NCBI GenBank assembly: GCA_024345305.1
Contig: BRON01000013.1
Span: forward strand, 992,001 to 1,056,000
Direction: 5' to 3'
From: Mrakia gelida
Lineage: Eukaryota > Basidiomycota > Tremellomycetes > Cystofilobasidiales > Mrakiaceae
DNA: 64,000 bases
The notes under the pieces: generated by a model
What the model saw: only the letters and a program-made list of their open reading frames with translations
Told to the model about the DNA's origin: nothing
The model's database searches: none
Position numbers and translations under genes: made by a program
Part shown: positions 52,235 through 62,019 of the stretch, in pieces
Numbering within the stretch: position 1 is the stretch's first letter
Layout of the letters: every line of letters starts with the position of its first letter

Positions 52235-54909
52235 TCACCTCCTCCAGTCCGACCCTCCTCCTCCCGCTTCGAACGCTCTGGATGAGGACGAAGTGTTGTT
52301 GCTGTTGCTGAAGCCGTATGTGGTCCCGTTGCTGTCGAAAAAGAGGAGAACGAAGGAGGTCAGTGCGAGAAAGAGAAGGGGGCGGAACGGGGAGGGACGC
52401 GACGGACGCGGACGAACCTTCCCGACGCGTACGACGAAGGACCTTGAGCCGAGTATGAAGAGGTCGGACCGTACGACTTGCCGGAAGGATTGGAGGCCTG
52501 AGCGAAGCCAGAGGATTCGAAGGATGCCATGATCTGGAGGATGGTTTGGTTGGGGCTGGACGAGGGGTGGGAGGATCGAGGTAGCAGATGAACGAGAACG
52601 AAGAGGGACAGTTTGGTTGGGTCAGCGAAGGATAGAGACGCGAGACGGTCAAGTGGAGAAGACGTACACGAGCCCTTGGATGACCGACACCCTGAGGAGG
52701 TGAAGAGAGGTCGAGTCAGAGCAGAGATGGGGAACAGGGACGAGGAAGAGCGAAAGCGATGGAACTCACAGCGCCGTGGGATCAGCTTCGGCTGCTGCTG
52801 CCTTCAAGACCACGGCGATCGATGCGACTGTCTCCTCATGATTCAAAGATTGAGCCCGTACCTGAGGAGGTGGAGGAGGAGGGAATCTGTTCGTCGAGGG
52901 GTTCGGGAAGTGAGACGACGACGACGACGGGAAGGGTTGTTGGAGAGCTTGCTGCGAGTAGATCGAACTTCCTCCTTGAGCGGCGAAGTCGGAGGGAGGT
53001 CGACTCATCGACTCGAGCTGCTGGTATAGATCGTACTGAAGCTGCTGGGGAGGAGGAGGAGGGTCCATGGACGATGACTGGTAGGGGTCGCGTCGAGGTG
53101 GAGGCGAAGGGGCTCGTTGGGCGGCGGAGGGTTTGTAAGGGAAGACTGCGATGATCTTGCCTCGGAAGAGTGAGCCTGAAGAAACGAAATCAAAGTCAGT
53201 AAGGCTCGAAAGAGGAAGAGGTGGGAGGAGGAAGCGAAGTGAAGCGAGGCTCACCGTTCAACGCGACCGTCGCTCGTCTGGCGTCTTCTCCACGCTCGAA
53301 CTCAGCAAAACCGAATCCCAGGCTCTGACCTCCTCGGGTGTTGATCTCAATCCTGACATCAAAGAAGGGGTGCGGGAGGTTGAATCAGAACAGGACGAGG
53401 AGAGAAGGAGGGAAGCGAACCGGAGGAGGCGAACCAGCTGACGCGACCGAACTGTTCGAGATGAACGAGGAGGTCGTTCTCCGTGACGTCGAAGCCGAAG
53501 TCCTGTAAGACGATACGAGTTAAAGAACGAGATCGATTTCGAGGTCTCTCATCAAGCGAGAAGAAGTCGAGAGGGAGGGAGGGCGACGAACTCTGATCTT
53601 GAGCTTTCGAGGGAAGTCCCTCCCTCCTCCGTAACTGTTGTTGTTGCTGTCGTAGCGGGTGCTGCTGCTTGGTGCGATAGGCGAAGGTCTCATTCTGCGA
53701 AGGCAAGACGAGGGAGAGCACCGGTCAGCAAACGCAAGAAGGGAGGGAAGTCGAGCGCGAAACGAGAACGAACCCAGACGAGTCTCGAGCGCGATCCGAC
53801 GCGACTTCCGGGGACGACCTTCAACTGGTAGAGGTCACAGCCGGGACGTTTCAGCCATAGAGTTTCTCCAAATGTCGAGAAGTAAGAGAAAGGGAGAGAA
53901 TTACGCACGTTTGCTGCTGATCCGACGCGTCCTTCCTCTCGATCGATCTGGACTGGTGAGACTGCCCGACCTCGAAGCTCACTGCCTTCTTCAACTTCTT
54001 GACAGGGAAGAGAGCAGGCGACCACTCGATCTCGACGTCCGAGTCCTCCTCTTGCTCTTGGTGTTGTTGCTGTTCCTCCTCCTCTTCCTCGGGCGACGAC
54101 GATCGTTGTCTGGTTCGATTCGACGGAACGAGACGCGTCGAGAGCGATCAGTCGCGTCCTTCTTCTCCGTCTCCATCTCTCCCGTTTCAGCCAAGGTTCG
54201 AGGTCAAGCTGAACTCACCTCCTCTCCCTTTTCTTCTTCGACTTTTTTACATCAGGCCCCTCCCTCCTCTTCTCAACAGGCTGCTCGACCTCCTCTTCCT
54301 CGTCCGAATCCTCGACCTTCTTCTTCTTTCCGGGTGCAGACGACGACGACGACGAGGCCGACAGTTCCTTGATGAGTTTCTGAAACTAAACGTAGACTGA
54401 TTCCCGAGGTCGAGAGGAGAACGCTTTGACGAGGTGCTGAGGCCGTCGAAGAAGAGGAGGAGAGAGAACTCACGAAGTCCCACCCTTCTTGGGCTCTGTC
54501 TTCTTCCCCTCCTTCGTAAACTTCCGAACGTCCTTCCCGTAGTGTCCCCTCTTCCTCTCAGCCTCGTCGTCCTCGTCTTCGTGGTCGTCGTCGTCGTCAG
54601 CCGAGGTGGATGCATTCGTCCTAGAGGAAGGGAAGGGAGGGAGATCAGAACTGAGCTGAAGCGAGACGAGCTCCACCGATCCGCGAAGGACGAGCGAGGG
54701 ACGAACTGGACGAGTTGCTGATGAGAGGGCTGGCCGAGAGGTTGATCGTCACCAGAAAGCTCTTCTGGATCACTGAAAGAGAAGATGGAAGGAAGAAAGG
54801 AAGAAGGGGATGTGGAGGAGAGGTCAGGACGAGGGAGGAGGAGATGGTGAGCTCGCCGCTGGAGCGAGAAGAGGAGGAGAAGCGAGAGGGACGGTAGGGC
54901 TCACCTCAT
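52235..54909 (-). CDS. RRM protein with prion-like C-terminal tail
   Basis: The start at 54909 is a five-base exon (ATGAG) spliced to TGATCC..., giving MSDPEELSGDDQPLGQPSHQ. An acidic/Lys-rich segment follows (DDDDDHEDEDDEAERKRGHY, about 54600-54480; later KKKKVEDSDEEEEVEQPVEK and KKSKKKRER). Then come QHQEQEEDSDVEIEWSPALF, PVKKLKK and a small conserved-looking LWLKRPGCDLYQLKVVPGSR (about 53860-53800). The RRM follows: DFGFDVTENDLLVHLEQFGR (about 53500-53440), RIEINTRGGQSLGFGFAEFE with RNP1 GFGFAEF (about 53350-53290), and ATVALNGSLFRGKIIAVFPY. The rest is Pro/Gln/Ser/Tyr/Gly-rich, with NSNNTSSSSRAFEAGGGGSD at the end; stop TGA at 52235-52237. Nuclear RNA-binding is likely from the RRM and basic region. 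I do not recognise the exact family. Confidence 0.76.
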
Positions 54910-55493
54910 GTTGTATGAAGTCTATCCTAGCTGAGAGTCAAGGGAGGAGGATGAAAGCCTGAGATGGTAGAAAGGGAGAAGGTCGTGGTTGTGGCGAAGA
55001 AGGAAAGAGGGCGAAAGAGCGGGAGAATAAGGGAGGGAGGAGCTGAGCGAAGGCGTTGATCGACAGGGAAGATGAGCTTCGGCAAAAATTTGAGAAAGAT
55101 TAGGCTGAGAGGATTTAAGGTGACCGATACCTGGTCTGGTCGAAGATCAAGCTCGTGGAGATCAGATCTATACCTGGTAGGAGAGAGGAAGAGGATCGTT
55201 CAGGCCGTCAGCTTTACCTCCTCCTCCTCGCTCTTGACCGTCCTTTTCTCCCTCTTCGAAGCAAGAAGCTCGAATTGTCCTACAAGTAGGTCTTATTTCG
55301 AGCCAAAGAGAGGTCCTCCAAGAGCGAGGAGTGCGAAAAAATGTGCTGTCAGGGTTGGGAAGACCCCCTCTCGGAGCTCAACGAAATGCTTTCAAGCTCG
55401 AGCTCACAAGTTGACCCTTCACCCTCACCCGTCCCTTCTCTCCCTTCCACTTTCCCTTCTTCTTCGATACTCTCTCTCTCGTACAGTCAAGGG
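54910..55493. promoter_or_regulatory. Divergent intergenic region between the two RRM-protein genes
   Basis: Both neighbours start here and both encode RRM proteins, so the region is a shared promoter candidate. CT-rich sequence (about 55400-55490) precedes the ATG at 55494. No coding sequence supported. Confidence 0.42.
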
Positions 55494-57735
55494 ATGAGCT
55501 CTCATACCAGCAACCAGTTCTACGACGAGGAAGACGAGGCAGAACGAGAGTGAGTCCTTCAGTTGCGTTTGTCGAGCTTCGCCGCTTCCCTTCCTCCCCT
55601 TCTCTCCACCTTCCCGACCTCCCTCTTCTCGCCTCCCTCTTCAGGTCTCGACTTCTTCTCGAGGAACTAGGTATCCCAGTTCCCCAGCATCTCCAAAGAT
55701 CATCCAGGCCTCAAGCTTCCAAAGAGTGAGCTCACCTTTGGCTCTCCCCTCCTCCTCCACCTTTCTCGCGAGCTCACCCAACCTCCTCCCTCCCTCCCTT
55801 TAGAACTCCTCCTCTTCAACCTTCAGTCGCACTTCGACCTCCGACTCTCGTCTCCTCCACTCCCTCCAACCCTGATCGACGTCCCAACTCTCATCCAACG
55901 CCTCCTCCCCTCTCTGAACGCCGTCGTCGAAGGTCTCCCTCTCTCGAGCAACCTCAACGAGAATCGAGTCGCCGTCGTGTCGACGTCCCCACACCTGAGG
56001 AGGAGGAGTTCCACAGAGAGTTCCTTCGACGTCAGGCTGGACCTTCCACTTCAAAGAAACCTTTGGAAGAAGAACCACTTTCGAGGGAAGAGAGGATCAA
56101 AGCCTACGAGGCCGAGAGGAGGAAGTCAACGCTCAAGAGGGAGGCAGAGTTCTTGCGACGTCGACCTGCTTCCTTCGCTTCTTCTCAATCTCGAGTCGAG
56201 TCTCAACCCCGAGTTGAAGACCCTCCCAAGCCTCCCAAACCAGCAGCTCTGGAACTGCCGATCCGATACCATCGCCATCACCTCGTCACTCCTGCAGACG
56301 GTCGAGATACCCTCGTGGATCTCTGCAATCTCGTGATGAACGTGAGCTTCACCGTCGCGTCGATTTTTCCGGGGCTTGACCTCGGCTGACTCTCGTGTTC
56401 TCTGACTTGCAACAGGGCTTGCCTTTCGAGGCAGAAGATTGAGATCTGACGGAGTACTTCCGAGTTTACGGTCGTGTTACGAGGTTCGTCTTGCCCTTTC
56501 AGCCTTCCAAGTCGTCTCGTTCTCGCGCGTTCGTTGCGGTTCACTCTTCGCCGTCTTCCCTTCGACCCATCAGCGTCAGAGTCATGCTGGACGGGCGCAC
56601 GCTCGAGTCTCGAGGCTTCGGATTCGTCAACTTTGAAAAACCTGCCGACGCTCAAGCCGCTCTCGACGACGCGAATCGTTCGTCCCCTTCTCCTCTCTTT
56701 CGCGACGCGTCCTCGTCGCCCAACTAACATCGCCTTCGTCCCGCTTGCTTCGAGCGAACAGGAGGTAGAAAGCTCATGGGTCGCCACCTAAGCGTCAAGT
56801 TCCACCGACCCAGCGTCAACTCCATCGTCAGCAAAGCCGTCCTCAGCTCCAGAGCTCAAGCTCCTCCTCAACCTCCTCTCCGAGAACAACCGCTCCTCCC
56901 CTCAACCAGCCGCGTTCGATCTCGATCTCGCTCTCCTTCCCGATCTCGTCCATCACGAACTCCTCCACCTCCCTGGTCGCCACCTCGAAAAACTGCCACC
57001 TTGAGCAACGCAGCGAACGGAAGCTGGAGGAAGCACCGACTTCAGATGGAGATGGAGAAGGACCGAGCTCCTCCTCCTCTTCCGGAGGAGTCGAGAGGGA
57101 AGAGCCTGCCTGCTGCGATGGGACTGCCTTGGCTGGAGGAAGTGGACGCGGAGCTGTTGGGAGTGCTGGCGGGGTTCTTGGAGGGGATGGAGAAGGTGGA
57201 GAGGTGAGTTCCGTCGAACCTCGGTTTCGTTTCGTCGACGTCGACGAAGACTCAATAGCTGACGCGTTTCCCTTCCTCGTCTTCTTCGTCTTCGTCCGCA
57301 GAGACGCGTTGGTCGCTCGACTCACGTTCGTCCTGTCTCCAGCATCCTCTTTTTCTCTCCCTTTTCTTCGTCGGGCGTCCAGCTCACGCGTCTCTCATTT
57401 CGCTTCGCCTTCCTTCTTTCTTTCAGCGACTACACCTCCGAAGAACGCGCAACGTTCATCGCTCTCCTTCCTCAACTTCGTCAACAAGAGCAGAACAAAG
57501 AAGCGGAAGAAGCAGCTAGCAGCGGGCCAGTCGTTCATCCATCGAGACGTGATGCGGCTTCGTCGTCGACAGCAAAGGTTCGTCGCGTCGTTTCCGACGT
57601 TCGCCCTTCATCTTCCCTCCTTCGATCGCTGACCCTCCTTCATCTTTCCTCATTTGTTGCACCAAACAGGAGCAAGTCTCAGCACCACCACCACCACCCA
57701 AACTCGGCTCGGGGATGAGATCCGATTGGAGTTGA
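55494..57735 (+). CDS. Arg/Ser-rich RRM protein interrupted by an in-frame TGA
   Basis: Exons: MSSHTSNQFYDEEDEAER (55494-55550), ESRLLLEELGIPVPQHLQRS (about 55646-55721), and a long exon (about 55802-56340) with Ser/Arg-rich SERRRRSPSLEQPQRESSRR and a charged helix (EERIKAYEAERRKSTLKREA). It ends LCNLVMN. The RRM starts in phase 0 at 56416: GLPFEAED, then TGA (56440-56442), then DLTEYFRVYGRVT. Next exons are VRVMLDGRTLESRGFGFVNF (RNP1 GFGFVNF, about 56575-56635), ADAQAALDDANRGRKLMGRH, an RS-rich tail (SRSRSPSRSRPSR) and SDYTSEERATFIALLPQLRQ (about 57428); stop TGA at 57733-57735. Without the TGA the protein would be about 500 residues; with it, about 233 residues lacking the RRM. All splice sites flanking the TGA are standard. 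RS repeats plus RRM suggest a splicing-factor-like role. Confidence 0.7.
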
Positions 57736-58275
57736 TCGATTCGCTCCTTCGTCTCCTCTCCTGCCTTCCCTCTTCGCTCGCACATCTCGTCGCATCTCTA
57801 GCATAGTACCCACACTTCCCACTCGTTCCACCCCCAAATGCATATCTTTCTCTCTCTTGCTTGCTTGCTCTCTCTCCTAACGCCCAACTTACTCAATCTC
57901 ATGACCCTTCCTGCTCTTTCCCTTCCTTTCCCTCGCGCTTCTTCGCCCACGAAACGGAAGAGGGAAACCGATAGATTCTATCAAAGAACAGCGACGAAAT
58001 AACAACCAGTGCGCGTGAATAGGGGTAACGTAAAACGAACCGAGAGAAAGAGAGAAGCAGATCCAGAGCTAAGCTGAGCGAGAACGAACGACGCGACAAG
58101 AGCTGGCTCGACCGACGAGTAAGTAGGACTAAGAAAGGGGGGGAAGAGAGAGAAGAGAGAGAGGTGAGACCCGAGGAAAATAAGTGAAGAAAAACGGAGG
58201 TGAAGAGAAGAAGGGGATAAGGTAAAGAAAGCAAAGGAAAACGAACCGAACCGAACACAGGGACGAAGGAGGTGA
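57736..58275. other. Convergent 3' intergenic region
   Basis: 540 bases between two stops. The first part is T/C-rich and the second A/G-rich on the + strand, as expected for two converging 3' untranslated regions. No gene supported. Confidence 0.45.
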
Positions 58276-61200
58276 TTAGACCCGTCGGTGGTGCATCCTA
58301 CTCCTCCTAGCCTGAGCTCTCAACCTCCTCGCCTTAGCCTTGGCGGACGAGCTGCTCGGCTGAGCGGGCGATCCAGAGGCGAAGGTGGGTGTCCCTTTGG
58401 CTGGGGTGGTTTCAACGACGGTGGAAGCGGCAGCAGAGGTGGGTTCTTGTTCGTCGGCTGGGAGGACGATGTCGAGGGCGGTGGCTGCTGGGGAGGCTAC
58501 TTCGGTTTTGGTGGTAGGGGAGGAGTCGTCGGAGGAGGGGACCTCGATCTCAATGTGGGATGATCCTGAGTCTGAGGCTGAGTTGTCGACGAGCTGACGG
58601 CGGTTGAGGTTGAGCCAGCGGCGGAGGAAGTGGTGGATGTAGTGGTAGGAGCGACGTAGTTGGCATCGTAGCTGAAGATAGAAAGGGTTGAGGCTCCTCC
58701 ACAGTTGGTGAGAGGGTTTCCAGGACAGACGATCGAGCAGACGGGAGAGGGGGAGGCGACGTCGGTGGATCCGGCTTTGAGGGAGGAGTCGCAGTAGCAT
58801 TCCCTGTGAAAGAGAGCATCAAAAGGAAGGAGAAGAGGCGTCAGCGAGAGGTTCGAGGGTCCGTGAGAGAAAGGAACGACGCGTCTCGAGAGACGAGATC
58901 GAGATCGAAGACTCACTTTCCGAACTCGACTCCAGCGAATGCGAAGCCTTGAGTTTTGCAAGCGTTGAGGCAGATGTCGATGGTCATAGCTTCGTTGACG
59001 ACGGAGAAGCCTTGAAGAGCTCGAGCTCCCGTGCCCTCAGTGAAACAACCCTCTGTGGAACGAGGAAATGAGAGGGAGAGGCGACGCGATCAGCTCAAGT
59101 TCACGTGTTCGACTTCAAGGGCCCGTTTCGGTCACTCACCAGCCTTCCAACCTCCAGGAAGAGTTCCGCCGGGAGAGACGAACGTAGCAGCCTCAGTGTA
59201 GTCCGCCTTCGAAGCCGAGTTGAGGGCTTTGCCGGTGGAGTCCTTGACCTGTTCGTTCGTTCGAAAAGGAGGAAGGGCGTCAGCGACGCGACGAGGCGAG
59301 GACGGGAGCAAGAGAAAGAGGAAGGTGAGACGAACGAGGTTGTTTCCAGGGAGAGATGAGAGCCATGTTCCGAGTCCGGTATCCTCGTCGATGATCTGTG
59401 AGGGAGCCGGGGAGTCAGTTTGATGCGAGAAGGCGAGCGCGATGAAAGGGACGAGATGAAGCGACGAACATCGTTGACAGGCTGACAGGCCTCTTGCTGT
59501 TGATGCGTAACGAAGTAAGAGGAGTAGAATCAGTGGAACAAGAGAAGAGGTGAGAACGAGACCACGACGAGCGAACCTTCGACTTGTCAATCGACGCGGC
59601 GAGAGCAGGGCAGATGTCGATGTTTCCGCTCGTCTGATCAGGGCAGTGATCGATAGCATCCTGGAGAACAGTGGTATCCCATCCCTCAGCGAAGTCCGCA
59701 TGGAAGGTAGCCGGTGGTCTGGAGAAACGACGAAAAGTAGAGGGACGTCAGAAACGCAACTTCGAGGTCGAGACGTCGACAGCTGAGCGGATAAATGGCG
59801 AGAGGGAAGACGAACATCTCCAGTAGCGAGAACGAAGGCTCCCTCTCGGTAAGGGAAGAGATTGGTTTGGTAGACTGAAGAGAGCGAGAGAGAGGAAGAG
59901 GTCAGCTTGGGCTGGGAAAGACGCGTCCCGAGCGAGGAGGGTCGAAGCAGGTGTTCACCGAACTCGTAGAACAGGGAAACGAGCTGGACGGGGTGAGTAT
60001 CGGGACAATCTCCTCCATCGACGTTCTGAATTGGGTAGCTCATATCTGGTGAACGAACAAGGCGAATGGAAGGGAGGAAGTTCAGAGAAGAGGCGACGGG
60101 ACGAGCTCGAATTCGAGAGAGACGAGGGACGAACGGCTCTTGTCTGAACGAGAACGAAGGGGGGCGAGAGTCAGTCGACGCATGTCCGGATGTTATAGAA
60201 AGCTGAGAGACTCACGATCAGTCGAATCGAGATCCACACCGTTCCACTGTCGAGGCGAACAAAGCAGAACGTCAGCTCGCGAACTCCTCATCTGGACGCG
60301 TTTCGAGCCTCACTCACGCAAGAAGGGAAATTGATCTGCATCCTCTGCCCATCTGGACAATCGTGCTCAAAGAAGTTGTTCCTCTGAGCCCAGGCGGAGT
60401 CGCCGGTGTGGACTCCGGTGTACTAAGACTCACGGACGAAGAGAAGGAGTGAGCTCGCGTCCCACTCGATTTCCGGAGAGATGAACGAGAAGGGAGACTC
60501 ACATCGAGGCAGACGAAGGAGACGGCGGTGTTGGAGAAAAGGGTAGGATCGAAGGTTGTCCGTTTGGGGTCCTGGAGTCAAGGAGGACGAGCGAGATCAA
60601 CGACGGAGAGCGAGCGAGAGAACGAAGGAAGAATGACAAACGCCCGCCAGCATTCTGAGACCAGGAGGGAAGGCTTTGATCTCCTGCTTCTTGGGTCCGT
60701 TTCGGTTCAGGTAGTAACTGGTGAAGAGAAATAGGATCGTGGTCAGCTCGTCGCCGTTGAACGAACGTCGTCTCGAGAGGGAAAGACAGAACTCACGTGT
60801 TAACGAAAGCAGTCGGCACGATCGTGAGACTCCCATTCTCAGCCTGGTAGTACAGCTGAGAAGCCCAGTACGACGAGAGGTCGGCTGGCAGAAGTCGAAA
60901 CCAAACGCAGACGAAGCCGAATCCGTTTCAGCTGAAGCGGACAAGGGGAGGAAGCGAGAGGGAGAGAGGAGGAAGCGCGTTTCACCTTGAACCGGCGAGG
61001 TTGTGCAGGTTGCTTCTCGTTGAAGAATCCGGTCGTAGGTCCTGTTGAACGAGTTGGCTCCTACGATGTTGTGCATATGCTGAGATAAGAAAGAGAGGAT
61101 CAAAGGGAGGAAGGGAGTTGGGACGTCAGCGAGGGCGGAGAGGGCTGAAACGACGAGGGCGAAACGAGACGGACGAACGCCAGAGACTCCTCCAGCGTTA

Positions 61201-61417
61201 ACAATAGGATCGAGTCGGGTGTGAACGAGAGTCTTGGAGTGAGATCTAGAGAAGAGGAACGAAAGGAAGAGGTGTGAGCTCGGAAAGAAGAAGGAAGCTG
61301 AAGCTGACGATGAAACGAAGCTCACAGGATGAAGAAAGCGTCGGCCGCTGAGGGGACGAGGACGGTAGCAGCCAGCAGAGGGAGGAGCAAGCTCGAGGAG
61401 GAGGTGAAGAAGCTCAT
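58276..61417 (-). CDS. Secreted DUF1996-WSC domain protein
   Basis: The start at 61417 encodes a signal peptide (MSFFTSSSSLLLPLLAATVL, cleavage probably after ADA). The DUF1996 domain follows: RLDPIVNAGGVSG with HMHNIVGANSF (about 61200-61050), TYYLNRNGPKKQEIKAFPPG (about 60710-60660), FVCLDTGVHTG, NNFFEHDCPDGQRMQINFPS (about 60390-60330), then MSYPIQNVDGGDCPDTHPVQ (about 60043). A WSC cysteine domain runs from GWKAGEGCFTEGTGARALQG (about 59150) through FAGVEFGKECYCDSSLKAGS to CPGNPLTNCGGASTLSIFSY (about 58680). After it comes a Thr/Ser-rich linker. In one frame the protein stops at 58497. In a second frame Ser/Thr/Glu-rich sequence continues to a basic end (KAKARRLRAQARRSRMHHRR) and stop TAA at 58276-58278; I give the longer span. 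DUF1996-WSC proteins are extracellular fungal proteins; the biochemical role is not settled. Confidence 0.88.
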
Positions 61418-62019
61418 GGCGGTGAGAGGGTGAGAGTAGAGGTTGGGTTAAGAGTGAGGGGAAGGGAGGTGAAGGGAAGGAAGTTCCTGGACGGAGTTCC
61501 TGAGCGATGGAACGAAGGTGGGTTGCTTTGAACTAGCTTGGGGGGCCTGGGCGCAGGAGGGGAGGGAGTCGGGAGTGAACTCGGAGGTGGAGGTAGAGTA
61601 GAAGAGAAGGGGGAGGGTAGGAGGGAGGAGAGGAAGGTGGAAGATGAGGGTGAGGAGGGAAACGGGAAACAAGAGGAAAAGACAGGAGAGGAGGAGGAAG
61701 CCGAGGAGAGGGGGGAAGGAGGGAGGGGGCCATCCTCCCTCCTGGATTTCTCCCTTGATTGAGGAAGATCAGCTTGGTCCCTCTCAGGGATGAAGACCTG
61801 GTCCTATGGATGGTCAGCTGCTCTGCCAGGAAATCCTCTTGGGACTGTGATGGTCGCGAGAGAAGGAGGACGAAAGAAGCGAAGCTCGACGAGCGAGTTT
61901 CAGCTTTCGTCGAGCTCACGAGCTTCCATCCCGACCGCATCAAACGAACACCCTCCCTTCTCAGATATCTTCATCCACAGCATTTCTCGATACCTCTAGT
62001 CCTCTAGTTCTCTCCGGTG
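61418..62019. promoter_or_regulatory. Upstream region of the DUF1996-WSC gene
   Basis: About 600 bases with long GGA/GAGG purine runs on the + strand (about 61440-61740), and CT-rich on the minus strand toward the start at 61417. No coding sequence supported. Confidence 0.4.

Noticed and set aside
56440..56442. The in-frame TGA as a selenocysteine codon
   Set aside because: Fungi of this kind lack the selenocysteine machinery as far as is known, and an RRM helix is not a selenocysteine site. Nonsense mutation, error or readthrough are simpler.
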